The notes under the pieces were generated by a model, which saw only the letters and a program-made list of their open reading frames with translations, did not search any database and was not told the DNA's origin. Shown in pieces: positions 23,496 through 36,232 of a stretch of DNA of 64,000 nt. Source of the DNA: Tulasnella sp. 424 (taxonomy: Eukaryota; Basidiomycota; Agaricomycetes; Cantharellales; Tulasnellaceae). The stretch lies in the NCBI GenBank assembly GCA_019633425.1, contig WSUB01000060.1, positions 157,415 to 221,414 on the forward strand, given 5' to 3'. The number at the start of each line of letters is the position of its first letter. Position 1 is the stretch's first letter. The position numbers and the translations under genes were made by a program.

Positions 23496-25375
23496 ATGAG
23501 CATCACACCCAGCCAGCAGGAGGCTCTCCTTCAGTTTCATGCCATCACCAATAGCGCTGATGTTGAGTCCGACAGAGCACTCTTGGAAAGAGTTGGCTGG
23601 GATGTCCAGGTCAGCATCTCTCTGCCGTGGTACTTGTAGGTTCTTGCTCACGAGCTCGTGCCTCACCCCAACAGCGAGCCATCCAAGCAAAGTACGATGG
23701 CGACGACACAGTCGACCCCCCGCAGTCCGAGCCGTCTCCCAGCTCTTCTCGCTCACCCATTTCGCCGAGGCCGCTGGAGCCACTTGAGGTAGACGATAGC
23801 CTCCAAGGGCCGAATCCACCAAACGGTCGAAAGCCAGCGGTGAGATTTCCATTTCATCAACGATTCTTCGGTCCTCTCACTAACCCCGCTGTCATCGCAT
23901 CCAGTCTTTCGTTCTATATCCCATTTTCAACCGAGTATTTGCAATAATTTCTTATCCCATCACCGTATCCCTCTCCGTTTTCGCATTCATATTCCGCCTC
24001 CTTCGCCTTCCGTTTCCCCGATTCAATACGGCAACGCTGCGTTTCAACTTTTTCGGAGCGACGCCACAAGCTCGCCCCCGTCGTCCTCCGCGTCCCGGCA
24101 ATCCTGCCGATGCGGCGGAAAGATGGATTCGCGAGCTCGAGGATGAAACAGGGGCAATCAGCGTTACGCGGGCGGCCGCTTCCGCCACCGGAGTCGATCT
24201 CAATTCCGACGACACCCTGAGGCGACGCGATAGAGGAGAGGGTCGAGGTCGTCTCCTGCCTGACTTTTGGGTGGGGAGTTATGAAAGCGCTCTCAAGACC
24301 GCCCAAAAGGACGCCAAACCAATGTGTGTGATCCTCACTTGCGAGGAACACGACGACACAGCCGAGTTCAAACGGTTCGTCGCGCTATCACTCGTCGAAA
24401 ATCCTTCACAACGCTCACCGTCAGATCCGTTAGGTCTGTCCTCACCGATCCAGACCTGGTTCGTGTGCTGACTGACAACGACTTCATCGTGTGGGGCGGC
24501 GATGTTCGAGACAACGAAGCGCACCAGAGTAAGTGCTGTCCCTTTGGATCGATTCTTTCTGATTCTCACCGCCTTCTGCAGCGTCACTCAAGTTGTCAGC
24601 AACCACCTTCCCATTTGTAGCATTCATTGCCCTTCATCCCCGATCGGGAAGTCGCACTGCGAGTGGCCCTTCGTCCCCTCCTCAACTATGCGTACTTTCG
24701 CGCCACGAGGGCTCTCCAACCTCTGTTACGTCCGCCACGACTTTACATAACCACATCACCAACACTCTTTTGCCTCGCGTCACTCCTATATTAACCCGCG
24801 TCAAGAACGAAATTCGGTCGCGCAAACAGGAACAGGAGTTGATCGCTCAACAGGACCGAGCATACAAAGAGGCTGAGCGCCGTGATAGGGAAAAGATGGA
24901 GAGACGCCAGGCAGAGGAGCGGCGCAAGCAAGAAGAGGAGGCTGAGCTACGAAGACTGGAACGAGAGAAGATCAGCAAGGTAGAGCAGCGAGAGGCATGG
25001 CGTCTTTGGAAGCGGAAAACCCTTCCTGCCGAGCCTACAGCTTCCGAAAAGGCGATCCGCATCGTAGTTCGCATGCCCAACGGAGAACGACTCACCAAAC
25101 GCTTCAGGCCAACGGAAAGTGTTGAAGACCTTTATGCGGCAGTCGACGTCTGCTTCCTGTCGCGCGACGAAGACGCTACTGCACCGTCAATCGCCCCAGT
25201 GGGTTATACACACGAATACGAGTTTTGTCTTGCGACGTCGTACCCGAGGAAGGAGATAGAACTGTCCTCCGAAACGCTTGGAAGTGTTGATATTCTGAAG
25301 GGGGGCGGCAACCTTGTGGTCGAGATGAAGGCTGGACTTGGGTTAGAGGAGAGCGAGGAAAGCGACCAGGAGTGA
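23496..25375 (+). CDS. UBX2: UBX-domain ERAD factor (UBX2/FAF2/UBXD8-like)
   Basis: Membrane-inserted UBX protein that recruits Cdc48/p97 to the ER and lipid droplets for degradation of misfolded proteins. The start at 23496 gives MSITPSQQEALLQFHAIT, a UBA-like domain. Splicing near 23840-23903 exposes the hydrophobic hairpin (FVLYPIFNRVFAIISYPITV and SLSVFAFIFRLLRLPFP). A thioredoxin-like UAS domain follows (SYESALKTAQKDAKPMCVIL, DNDFIVWGGDV). Then come a long charged coiled coil (near 24820-25000) and the C-terminal UBX domain (IRIVVRMPNGERLTKRFRP). In the UBX loop the usual FPR reads YPR (SYPRKEIEL), a mild substitution. The acidic tail ends at 25375. About 500 residues; domain order matches FAF2. 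It converges on the SPX-RING gene with a 150-bp gap. Confidence 0.88.
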
Positions 25376-25525
25376 TGTGGCCTCTGCACATGTCCTGGGA
25401 GGCGTATCTGGTGGATATACCGTGGACAATAATTCGTCATAGTCCAAAATTTGATGCGATGTCTGGTTCTTGGACACCGTAAGGCCAAGTGGCCATGTTG
25501 GAAATTAGAGGATTCTTTGTGTATT

Positions 25526-27428
25526 CTACATGACACGACAGTCTTTATCGATTCCAAGTTCTTCTGCCATCTCCTTATTTGCTTCTTCCCCATTCTCTCT
25601 GGCCTTGATTCTGACTTCCTTGGGGAACCAGTCCTTCATAAAGTTCATGAGTGCGATGTCGAGATTGGCTGCAGGTGAATGAGTCAGTAGCCCGGTTTCA
25701 AAGCTACTCGATCCTAGCGTACACTTATCGGCCTTGAAAACAGTGGGAGCTCGACACAAGGGACAGTTTCCGTACTCTGGGGTACCCTTCTTCTGCATCT
25801 TCACAAGGCACCTGATAGAATCGTGGGTCAGGCACTTGTAGACGCAAGCTCTAGAACGAGAAGGACCCTACCTTACACAGAAAAGATGTCCGCAATCGAG
25901 TCTTATAGGCTTGAAAGCTATACTTGTGCAAATCATGCAAGAGTAATCTGTATTATCATCATTATTGTTGAGAAGTTAGCGGAGGTCTCCCGCACAGCAG
26001 AGAGCGGAAATAGGTACCATCGATTGACGGTATAACAGGCAGTAGCGTCTCGGTTATCATGCAGAGCATAACTCTAGGCAAGCTCTCATTTCCACGAACA
26101 GTGAGGGCGAGCGACGGAAGGACCACGCTTGATGGCAGTGAAGTGCGTTTCTCGTGCTTCTTCAGGATCTTCCTGGTGGCTTCGGCGTTGGCCATCTGAA
26201 ACTATTCAACCCTCGTTAAAGGCTGGGGGCGAACTTGAAAAGGCGGCCAAACTAACCTTTTTGAGATCTAGGATCAACACGTTTAACCCGTAAAACCGGT
26301 TTAGTGCATCCCTGCTATCAACGATGCGCATGGCACGTTTACTGTCGAGGCCACGTTCGATCACCTCATCCGCAAACCGCTTCAGTCTCTTTTCGGCCTC
26401 GGTCGCGTCGACTTCTCCGTGGTGTCGTTCACTAACGCTCTCAAAAATTTCTGACTCCACCCAGAGCTGAAATATGCTGCGCCAAGTGTCCAGGTCGGAT
26501 TTCCCGCCTTCAGAGCGAGGTCTTGCTGAGGACGATATGGTTCTCGAGAGAGCCTCGACCTCCACTTCACAATGCTTGAGGATGGAGGAATAGAGGTTCG
26601 CGAGTGCAGCCAATGCTCCTGATAGCAATTCCAGGAAAGCCGCGTCGGAAGAGAGGGGCAGAATCACTTCCTCTTGACTGAAGTGCGTGTCAGATAGATA
26701 CGCTTTATCTAGTCTTCGCACTCCTTACCTGACTTCGTCGTCGATCACATCAGGCAAGGCAGGAGATAGTGATCCCGTTAGGTGTCCTTCACTTCTGTTT
26801 CCAGGAATGAGTGCTGCTGTCGTCTGCACGCTGTTGGCGACAGGGGTGGTTCAAAGAGCTGGCCAATACGCTCCATCAGCCTAACACACCTAACAGTTTC
26901 ATCTGATTCAGCGGACCCAGATGAGGCACGCCTTTGAAGAGCAGGAAAGGGCAAATCTGAAGAATCTGAATTCTTGTGGGGCAACCGCAACCGTATTTGA
27001 GGATAGATTCCCTGCGTTCGGGCTGATGGTTCCGAAGACCATCGGGTTAGTGAGACGTTAGGTGGCAAGCATCAAGCTGAAAGGCTTACGAGTAACTTCG
27101 TAGACTACGGCGTAATCCTGTTCGCTGTTTTCGCCCGTTGATTCGACGCTTGTTGGTTGGCTGGGGGAGACGACATGGGTGTGCGGGCTAGGGCCAGCAA
27201 TGAACCGCTGAAGGACGGCTGGATTGAGGCCTAGGGCAGAGAGCTCAAGAACGACTTGATTGATGAGTTTCTTTAGCTAAAAATCGGGTCGTAGACCAAG
27301 TCAGCATGGGTCGCGTGACCATTAATTTTCAAGGGGTTAACCTGACGGTAGTCGATGGCTTTGTCGCGCCATTCCTGTGGGAATGTCGGATCATAGATGA
27401 GTGCAGTATAAGTTTTGCCAAACTTCAT
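25526..27428 (-). CDS. SPX-domain RING-finger E3 ubiquitin ligase
   Basis: An N-terminal SPX domain, which binds inositol pyrophosphates and so senses phosphate status, is joined to a C-terminal RING that recruits an E2 enzyme. The start at 27428 gives the classic SPX opening MKFGKTYTALIYDPTFPQEW. After an intron near 27280-27340 comes LKKLINQVVLELSALGLNPA. SPX helices follow near 26210-26700, with SRDALNRFYGLNVLILDLKK then ATRKILKKHEKRTSLP, the typical SPX C-terminal lysine-rich segment. The RING near 25740-25960 reads CMICTSIAFKPI, LDCGHLFCVRCLVKM and CPLCRAP, so all eight zinc ligands are present. The C-terminus is MKDWFPKEVRIKAREN and more. Its closest known counterpart is S. pombe Pqr1. 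Substrates cannot be told; phosphate transporters or polyphosphate enzymes are likely from the family. Confidence 0.88.
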
Positions 27429-27579
27429 TCTCCATGTACAGTGGTTGGGGTGGCGGTGGTGGTTCGTGATGGAGGGGTGGCTCGTACGAAAAAGTCCGTA
27501 TTAAGTCCGAAAGCGTAAAAGGATAAAATACTGGCTCTTTCTAGGTACTCTAGGTCTCAGATACATCGCAAAACGGTAG

Positions 27580-28712
27580 TTAAGCCGTCTTAGTGTGCTG
27601 CAACTTTACGGCCATGTGGTTCGCCAAGTCCTGTTTCACTTTTTTAGAGTCCTCTTCAGCCTGAGCGATGTAGGGCTGAAATCACAAGCCCGTCAGAACA
27701 TATAGTAGAACCCCGACGCCAAACTTTACCCACCGCCTTTTCGCCCAGGGTCATCGAGCGCCAGACTTGGCCTAACGCCTTCGCGGCGGTTGCTGCGGGG
27801 CTCTTACACGCGGGTTCTATAACAGGCAGTTCGAATTCGGCAGGATTCTTTCTGTACGCTTGGACGAAGAACATGAACGCTGTAGCGCCCCTTTGCTTCA
27901 GGCCAGTGGTCCCTAACGTTTCAGCTTTTTTGGCAGCTCGGAGTCGGGAGCGCTGCAGTCTATCCTTCTTGTACTGCCGAAGTGCCTCTGGGGAGAGCTG
28001 CGCCTCCCAGGCTTCCAGCTCCTCCTGCCTCTTGACATTGGTTTCTTCTGCTCGAGCAACCCACACCTAGCAATGCATCAGGTCTAGCTCGAGACGACTT
28101 TGCACGTCAGACTAACCTGTTTTTCTTCAGCTGATAGCGAGTTCCACTGGGCGGCCACGGCCTTGAATCTTTCAGTAACAGAACCTTGTCCGAGGTGTAT
28201 GTTCTCGGCTAGATACAGTGCGCGTGCAACAACTCGTCCCTTCGGAGGCTTGGAATACAACTTCGGCTCTAATCAAGATACAACCGTGCCAGTGAGCAGC
28301 CAAACAGGTAGGTGGAGGATAGGAAACGAGGAACCAACCTTTGGAGTCTTTCTTCTTCGAGCTTGCTTTCGGGGCTTTGGAAAAGGCAGGTCCTCCATCA
28401 GGCAAGGTCCACTCCGTTTCAAATGACATGCACATACCATCCTTCGCTTTGACCCTTTTTGAAGTGGGTTCAGGAGACTTCTTCTTGGTAGAGGCCTCGG
28501 AAGGATCTGCTTTCTTTGACGCTGGAGAGAACGGAAGGAATGTTGGGTATATTTAAGGTGAGCGCTCCTGTAAACAAAAGTTGCAAGTTGGACTGACGCG
28601 ACCATGCAATTCTAGAATTGCTTAGACTGCGAACTGCAACAGGGAAATAGCGGTGGTGGCGGAACGGAAGCAGGAAAGCGGAGGCTGCACGAGTTCTGAG
28701 GAGAGCTGCCAT
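27580..28712 (-). CDS. Mitochondrial HMG-box DNA-binding protein (ABF2/TFAM-like)
   Basis: Probable mitochondrial nucleoid protein that bends and packages mtDNA. The start at 28712 gives a basic, acid-free presequence, MAALLRTRAASAFLLPFRHH. A Lys/Ser-rich linker follows with several KKK runs. Two HMG-box-like regions then lie in tandem. The first reads EPKLYSKPPKGRVVARAL then LAENIHLGQGSVTERFKAVA and WNSLSAEEKQVW. The second reads GATAFMFFVQAYRKNP then ALGQVWRSMTLGEKAPYIAQ. The final exon, joined over an intron at about 27666-27732, ends with KVKQDLANHMAVKL at 27580. The gene is divergent from MED8 with only 85 bp between start codons. The mitochondrial location is inferred from the presequence. 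Confidence 0.8.
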
Positions 28713-28797
28713 TTGTGAGGGAGGGAGAGATCCTTGGTTGGTGGTCGTTTGGGAGACAGATGAAGGACTTCTCCGTCAGCTCCGTTTCGTGCTTCGC

Positions 28798-29663
28798 ATG
28801 GATCTGCAGCCACCTCCCCCTACGTTATCCTACGATGCGAACAAAACTCTCCCAATCCCTCAGTTGAGATCTCTCAGGACTCACATACACACTCTTAGAG
28901 CTCGCATCGCCGAACTCCATGCCACGATTCACGGCTATGGCGATCCCAACCCTCCATTCTGGTGAGCGGATGTCGAGACTTCCATTTGCTACAAAGCAGT
29001 TATTAACCTTATCTAAGGCCCGACATTCTCACCAAGTACAACAATATTCTTCAGCAAACAGCTCTGATTTCCGAGCAACTTTCCGTGTCGATGACACCAG
29101 CGGGCAGTCTGGCAGCTGCTGTAGCCGCCTCTCAAGCCCAGAGCGAGAACTGGCCTAGACCTCCACATAACTCGCTCACACATCTCCTCATTCATCCTCT
29201 GGCCCCGGTTCCACTCGAATTGAATAATTACGTCGGCAATCTGGTTCACACCAATCGCTCACCAGACGTTATTACCAGAGATGACCAAGCTGCTGCTGCA
29301 TTTCAACGGAGCCTCGACCAGGCGCCTCAAGACGTCGTTGATGATATGCGCTCTATTCGGGACGAACATGACGCGAGAGCGTCTCGAGCACTTCGCGCAG
29401 TCGAGATGCTCAGGGAACATTTCCCGATGCGCGCTCGACCCGATTTTTCGCAAGAAATGGATCAAGATCAGGACAAGGTGGAACGTGAAGGCGCTAGTCC
29501 GGACAACGAAAGCGCAGAAGAGGAAGTCGAACAACAAGTTCAACTCGACCGAGACCCCTCAATTTCATCACAGCAAAGCCATCCGCTAAATGATGGGGGA
29601 GTCGAACCCAACGACGAAGGCCCAGATGATGACATTGACGACCTTTTCGAAGAGGTAGCTTAG
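28798..29663 (+). CDS. MED8: Mediator complex subunit 8
   Basis: Head-module subunit of the Mediator coactivator, acting in the nucleus between activators and RNA polymerase II. The start at 28798 gives MDLQPPPPTLSYDANKTLPI. The coiled N-terminal region has LRSLRTHIHTLRARIAELHA. The only intron (about 28972-29027) joins PPFW to PDILTKYNNILQQTALISEQ, the conserved MED8 core. PLAPVPLELNNYVGNLVHTN follows, then an acidic, Gln/Glu-rich, probably disordered tail ending DDDIDDLFEEVA at 29663. About 270 residues. It converges on RSE1 with a 50-bp gap, so their 3' ends probably overlap as transcripts. Confidence 0.85.
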
Positions 29664-29713
29664 TGTATTGTATAATACCCAGAAACGAACAACATGATAC
29701 ATGAAAATAAAGG

Positions 29714-32700
29714 CTAGAACCCAGAGGAGCCAACACGCAACGATTCTAACTTTTTGAGGACCTCTCCCACCGTTCGATCAAGCTCGCCTGCTATCGCGCT
29801 CTGCCTGGCAGGAGGCAAGAGAGCAAAGCGTTCGCAAAGATCACCGTCAACAACAGACTTTACGGGAGTATAATAACCCCGGTATGAGAGCATATCCCGA
29901 CCGATCAAACTCGGGTTTTCCCCCCTCAGGTGCTGTTCGAGTGTTGTGATGAAGTCTACATCCTCCTTCGACACCAACGGGACAAGCGTCCCGATTGTCC
30001 CATGTAGCCCTGTGTACAGGAGAATTTCCCGACCACCTGCTACCATCGATACCTTCTGTATCGACGTGACGATGTCCCCGACATGATATATGGCCAGAAG
30101 ATTTGCCTTGTGCGCAGCTCCCATAAGGAATCCTTTCTCCGCCAAAATCCCCGCTCCAGTCGGATCCTCGTCCACCTGCGAGCTTACTGAGCGTTCGAGG
30201 CGGTTGATGAAGACGTTGCCGAACTTGTCTCCGGCAGCAAACGTTTCATAATCAACCATGCAGTGAGACGTTATCCATCGGGGGGATGTATCATCAGCGA
30301 AGATGAGGAGACGATTGCTGCTTTGCTTGTATGTGACGTAGAAGATGGATTCTTGCATGTCTCCTACCAAGATCCTCGATCCTTGCGTTGTGAGTGTGAC
30401 AATGGCGGAAGGGAAAGCCTGTAGAACCGTTGTAGACGGTGAAATTCCAACGAAAAGTCTCGTGCTTAGCTTACCTTGTTTTCACATTTGCGCAGAAGTT
30501 TCTTTTTACCGATGTCGTATATCCGAAGAGCGTTACCGACACCAGCAAGCAGCCGACCCTGGAAGGCAAGCAAGGCCAGCGGCACATCGTCGATCTCGGT
30601 CTTAGCATTCCAGGAGAGCGAAGTGCTTCAGTCATAATCGACGACACAGAATGTCAAGACCACTGACCTTGTGCAGTAGCTCGATGCTTCGTCCATCCTC
30701 AAAGAACCGGTACAATCGAATATAGCCGTGGGTACAAGAACGAGGAGCGACGAAGGTATCTGAAGCTGTGCCAACAGCTAGCAGGTATTCGTTATTCAGA
30801 CCAGCAAAAGGGACCACAGCAATTGAGAAGGCTGCCTCGTTGTTATCCAGGTCTATAGCGGAAATAGAGGTTCCCTGTGAAGGTCAAGATTTTGAGAGTC
30901 GAAAATTGCGTTATCTGGCATTTGGACTCACGTTTACTGGGTCGAGGACGCGAATACACGAAGCCCATTTGCCGGCTTCAGCCTTCGACCGTCCAAAGAT
31001 CTCGGGAGGAAGATCAAGATTTCCTTTATATGTCTTCTTGCCTTGCTTATCCTTTTGAAACAATGAGCTCTCCGTGGGTCGCGAAAGCGTGATACAACTT
31101 ACCATCTCCGAGAGCCGCTTTTGAGTCTCCTCGGGACTCAGGACACGATGGTCAGATTCCGCGAGGTAGATAAATCGGTGTTGCGGATGCACTGCCATCT
31201 TTCGTGGAGTGTAGGTCAAGGGTATGCTATCTTGCTTTAGTTTTGAGCCGAGTTTGGGAATCTGGAAGATTCTGTGTACGGTTGCAGACGTTGAGCGAGT
31301 TTCCGCAACCAGACGGAAGGTGCAACGAACCTGAGGACACTGCCAGATATGCCGATGAGACCCTCTGGGCATAGTTCTGCCGAAAAGCTCCAAGCATGGT
31401 CGAACGGCTCTGATATCAATGGTGTGAAATGCAGCAAGTTTTGGTACGTGTAGTTGAGCCAGGAGCGTGATGACAGCGCCAAAATGCTTGGAGAACCATG
31501 AACCGGGACCGGAATCAAACGGATTGGGCGTGATCCCAAGAACCTAGGGAACAGGAATCAATGAACCTATGATGGAACAGAGGCTGGGTGAAGAGATGGG
31601 ACCTACCGTGTGCGAGTATCTGTAAGTTGGCCGTTAATCGGATCCAAGACCGTTCTGAGCAGAATCCCGTTCGAGAGCCCAATGTTGACAAACATAGTCG
31701 GATTGTTCCGATCGATGCTGGCGTCGACCATGTCCGCGATGCAAATGGCTGAAGGCACTGCCGTTAAAGCCTGTGAGAGTCGAAACGATCAGCGGATATC
31801 TAGACACACGCGTATAGTGGAGGTATGACCTGAATACTTATTGTTTCGAGAGTGCTTTCAGGATCCAGTGATACAACCCGAACAGTTTGGTCCTCACAAC
31901 CCACGGCCTATATGGCATCTCAGCACAGGAAACCGACGCTCAGGAGGAGACAAACTAACCAAGTAAGGCGTTCGCTGTCGCCCAGGAGGAACTGGACCAA
32001 CGCTCATCGCGAGTACGGTGCTCCCCATGGGCTTCCGGTCTTGATATTCGTTTAGTTGACCTTCGAGATCCAACTCAAAATAGACCAATTCTGCAGAGCT
32101 TAAGGCTACCACGACTTGTCGCTTGTTGGTTGTCGCTGCGACAATGGTCTTGCCCGCAGGAACCTTCCACTCATTCACCCGCTTGTCGGCCAAAACATGC
32201 CTGATTCCATGAGGATGAACTTGGAGCAACGCATCGGCCCCAATTTGCTGCACAGCTAAAGTTGGAGCTGATGATAGGAATCCAGTGTCTGAAACTTCCT
32301 CAATGGTCTCTCCGATCGAGAGGACCAATGTTCCGTTTACAAATGAGAGAATGATATATGAATCATGAGGATCTAGGCAATGCCTCATCAGCGTTGATTC
32401 TCCAACGGCACCCAACAGCATCTTGCTTACCTTCTTCGCGAAGCTTCGTCGTCCAGACGGCATTGGGAATACCGGGAAGATCAGAACTGACCGTTTCCTC
32501 AACGTCCAACCCGTGCCGCAAGGTCCTAAAGGTACTCCGGGCTCCTCGACCGCATGCCGCAAAGATTTGGGGGGTGTCTGTATTGAACAAGTTAAGCACT
32601 TTGGCGTCGATAATAGGGTTGAGACTCTCTAGTTCGTCTTGGAGTAGTAGATTTTCAAGTGGGCGCGGTCGAAAGTATGCGGTGGGCAATGCGGCATGAT

Positions 32701-34184
32701 GATCTGCCATCCCGTTTTGTGGATAATTCAACGAGGACCATTCGGGCTCGTCGTCGTCGTCTCCGAGTTTTTGGAACTGGTACAGATAGCTGAGGTCCAT
32801 CGTCAGTTCACTAAACTCTAACACATGCTGTGGAGATACTGACTGATTTCCGAACTCAGACGCTACAAATAAGTAACCCGATTTAAGGATGCAGAGACCA
32901 GAAGCGACAGGCACGGTGTCGAAGTATTTGATCTTCATAGATTTGACTTCAACGTAGGCGTCGTCGGAGTCTGCACTCTTGATAGTTGCATGTTCGAGGG
33001 TAACTTTATACAGGTCACCTTCTTCACTTTGAAGCAAGAAGAAGAATGCACCCTATTCCGTAAAGCCGGTGAGTCGCCAATCAGCTAATGAAGTCGCACA
33101 CGTGACTGACCCTCATTTTATGCATGACAGTTGCAACTATGATGATGCCTCTGTTCGGATCCGCCAAAGGATCTTCACGACGTGGTATTGGAACTCGGTG
33201 TTGGGGAGAGTCCATGTCTCTCCAGATAATGTGGTCTTCGCAGCAGATCAAGACACCTGAAGGACCATCAAAATCCCCAGTGTTTCCTGACCGTCCACCG
33301 GGAACTATCGAAGAGTGTGAGATGAGATTAGAGTGCAGTCGGTAGGATGTCTTACCCTGTACTAAAAGGTTGGCCCGGTTGTCTGTTGGCTCGCTCCATT
33401 TCCTCACCACATGGTTGAGACCAAGGTCCAGTTCGTAGAAAGTTAACATCTGATAGTATTAATCGTCGGTCAGATGGATACCGCCGGCCAAAATTAGGGG
33501 GAGATATACCTTCTCCGCGTTATTGAAGGCTTCACCAGTGGGGTCTTGGTCAGATTCGCTGTAATCCACCTCGAGAGCCGCAAACATAGGATTGTCGAAG
33601 CCCACGTCCACTCCCACTATGTGATGAATGATGGCATGGTTCTTGTGCGCCTCCAGCGGGGATGAAATAGTGAGATTAGCAGCGGTGTCGCGATTGAGAA
33701 TGTAGACTAGTTTGGCCTTTTCGACGGCAGAGATCATAACAGCACGCCCCTTCGGATCAGTTGCGAGGTACTGGCCAGGAACAATCCTCCGGGTGCCAGA
33801 TTTTCCAAAGGTTTCCTGGTGCAACTTGTTGAAAACGTTGGCTTTTGGGTCGTATTCCAGAACAACAATGCGTCCCGAGTCCGAGCCGACAATTACATAG
33901 TCTGAAGGAACACATCAACCAAGGGGAATCGGCTAGATATAAAGGACGTGCATACCTTTGGTCCCACCGGTAAGTCTAAAGGAAGCGAGAGATCTGATGA
34001 CACCGAAGATGTCCTGAGTAAGGATACTGGAGACTTTTCCTGTATTTGGGTCTGGGCGGAGGAGCTCCAGACGGGTACCTCTCGAGACCACGATCTCCTG
34101 CTGCCTAACTCCCGAGAAGTTTCCTAGCGCGGGTGCGCCACATATGGCGGTCGGGGGTTGAAGAGTGAGGTTGTAGAGATGCAT
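29714..34184 (-). CDS. RSE1: Splicing factor 3B subunit 3 (RSE1/SF3B130/SAP130)
   Basis: Subunit of the SF3b part of the U2 snRNP, needed for branch-site recognition. It is a triple beta-propeller protein of the DDB1/CPSF160 family. The start at 34184 gives [20 protein letters not shown], then [20 protein letters not shown], which is nearly invariant in this family. Later blocks include [35 protein letters not shown] and [20 protein letters not shown]. The C-terminal CPSF-A domain covers about 29714-31100, with [20 protein letters not shown] and the ending [20 protein letters not shown]. About 1,200 residues over at least a dozen exons, the usual size. It is divergent from IMP1 with 84 bp between start codons. 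Confidence 0.93.
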
Positions 34185-34268
34185 GGCCTGGGGTGGTTAT
34201 AGGCAGGCCAGGCAACAAGCTCGTCGAAATTTCAATATTCCAAACTTCTCACACGAGCAGCCACCGCG

Positions 34269-34831
34269 ATGTCCTTCAACGCCGCAGGAAGATATACGCT
34301 CAGAACAATCCAGGTGATTCTCTTCCCTTGCCTCCACTCACCGGAAAACCGATTTTGCATCATTCTTTTCGTAAATAACAGGCTCTTTGCGGTGTCGCTG
34401 TTTTCACCAACTACGTTGCCGAAATTCGTTTGGTGAGCTGAGCAAATCAACCTCGTCAACCGGATTGCTTCTGACGATCGCTCTAGTCTTATGGACCGTC
34501 AATGATTCCCACTTTCTCAGCGAGTCCAAATCTAGTCTTGGGGGAATGCATCTCTCCTCGCCTGAACCCGCCGAACCTCGGTCGCGGTGATATCGTGACA
34601 TTTCTGAAGCCTACACAGCATTCAGTGTCGGTCTGTAAACGTATACTCGCTATGCCAGGAGACACAATCTCCGTCGATCCGCTGGGTAGTCCAGACGCTC
34701 CTAGGATTGTCATTCCCGATGGACACATCTGGGTGCAAGGTGACAACCCCGATCATTCCCTCGACTCGAGAGCGTATGGACCTGTTCCCATGGGCTTGGT
34801 CAAGTCTAAAGTTGTTGCAAGGGCGAGTTAA
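34269..34831 (+). CDS. IMP1: Mitochondrial inner membrane protease subunit 1
   Basis: Type I signal-peptidase-like serine/lysine protease that cleaves intermembrane-space sorting signals. The start at 34269 gives MSFNAAGRYTLRTIQ; an intron (34314-34379) leads to ALCGVAVFTNYVAEIRL, the membrane anchor region. A second intron ends at 34485 and places the catalytic serine in GPSMIPTFSAS. The catalytic lysine is in VCKRILAMPGD, and VQGDNPDHSLDSRAYGPVP is the conserved C-terminal box of the family. About 150 residues, the usual length for Imp1. The Ser-Lys dyad is intact. The D-S-R-x-Y-G motif places it in the Imp1/Imp2 family; the Imp1 choice rests on the GPSMIPT context. Confidence 0.88.
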
Positions 34832-35109
34832 CCTCACGCTCTTTCGTCAGTTGTTACCCGGCTCACCTTTTCGTCAGTTATATCCTTCTCCGACCATCCT
34901 CCGCAGCTCATAGGAGAGTGGGCAAGATTATCGGAGCCAACACGCACGCACGTAAACTCTACGGCATATTTTTACAGTCAAGCAGCTGGTGTCTCGATCA
35001 AAATCGACCTGCTAGAGGTCTTGGAGCATGTATGAAACACAAAAAAACACAGCCGACCAGCCGAATGCTCAACATCTAAACTCCTCGCCACCCCCAAGCT
35101 TGATGACGT

Positions 35110-36126
35110 CTATGATGTAACTGCTACGTCTACTCCAATAATAGGATGCCCAGTGTTTGGTCGTTCGCCCATTATCTTGCGCACCGTGTCCGTCTTGAGC
35201 ATGTTGGCATACTTAGGTTCTACAAACAGTCCCCTGCTCGACCGGCGTTATAACAAGGTCGAATTTTGAGCTCGGTATAGGGTACTTACGTCACCTCAAC
35301 CAAAACTTTCCCGTTGAGATCCTCGATCTGTCCGGTAACCGTTGCCTTCCTCCCTTTCACTTCAGCAATGCGAGTCTTGATCACGATAAACTGGTCAGCC
35401 TTGGTCGGAAGCTTGTAGTTTATATTCAGGTTTGCGGTAACTCCGATTTTAGAAGGAAGATTCATGAAAGCGGTGCGAGCGAGGGTTTCATCAAGAATTG
35501 TTGCCAGCAAACCGCCATGAACGATTCCATCGTGCCCCTAGGGTTGTCTCAAGTAAGCAATAGGGGCAATGTGACGTAAATCAGCACTCACGCAAAGGCT
35601 ACGTCCGAGATGAATGAAAACAACGCTTTCGCTCTCGTCCCATTTGGCAAAAACGAGGGGCCGGACTGCAAACTTGCCGGGTCCTGAAAGCGTTCCTGCC
35701 GTCAAGCTGTGGATACGCTTCTCTTCGGGATATGACGCATAAGGCCTCGTCTCATAATATTCCTTGGCGTTTGACCGATACGCTGTGACCTGTGGCAGAT
35801 GGTTCAAGGAATACTCTACCTGCTGGACTTGATCCTGGCCCTCAGGTGAGTCGGAGGACGGTGATGGGGGAGCTGACCGAGGAAATGCAAGTTCCACTAC
35901 TGTAGGTGGATAGAAACTTCCGAGAGCATAGGAAGCGGTCCCTACAACAGCGCCGCCAACGGCTTCAAGAGCGTGTGAGGTGGTGATATGGCTGCAACCG
36001 AAAGATAAGCTTACCTAATCGTCCCGCTGCCCATCTGGCTACGGGTGCTGCAGATGCATATGTCCTAATGCTTGGTGACTTTGGGAGTACCAGGGGGCGC
36101 GATTTGAAAAGGCGGCTTGAAAGCAT
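35110..36126 (-). CDS. Mitochondrial hotdog-fold thioesterase
   Basis: Hotdog-fold (4HBT) thioesterase, probably acting on acyl-CoA in mitochondria. The start at 36126 gives a basic presequence, MLSSRLFKSRPLVLPKSPSI, followed by RTYASAAPVARWAAGRL. A Gly/Ala-rich hydrophobic stretch (EAVGGAVVGTASYALGSF) may be a membrane anchor. A Pro/Ser linker and a catalytic core follow: LGRSLC joins, over an intron at about 35538-35590, to GHDGIVHGGLLATILDET, the HGG active-site motif with its downstream acidic residue. NINYKLPTKADQFIVIKTRI is the next conserved strand. The final exon ends GHPIIGVDVAVTS at 35110. The substrate is unknown. It shares a 106-bp divergent promoter with the LENG1-like gene. Confidence 0.8.
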
Positions 36127-36232
36127 TGTCGAAAAGTGAAGCTGAATGTTGCGGTTAAATAAAACACCGTCTTACCGGAATTCCCACAGTTGACCTTCGA
36201 CGACTGGCCCCGTGTCCGCAACCACCCCAAGG

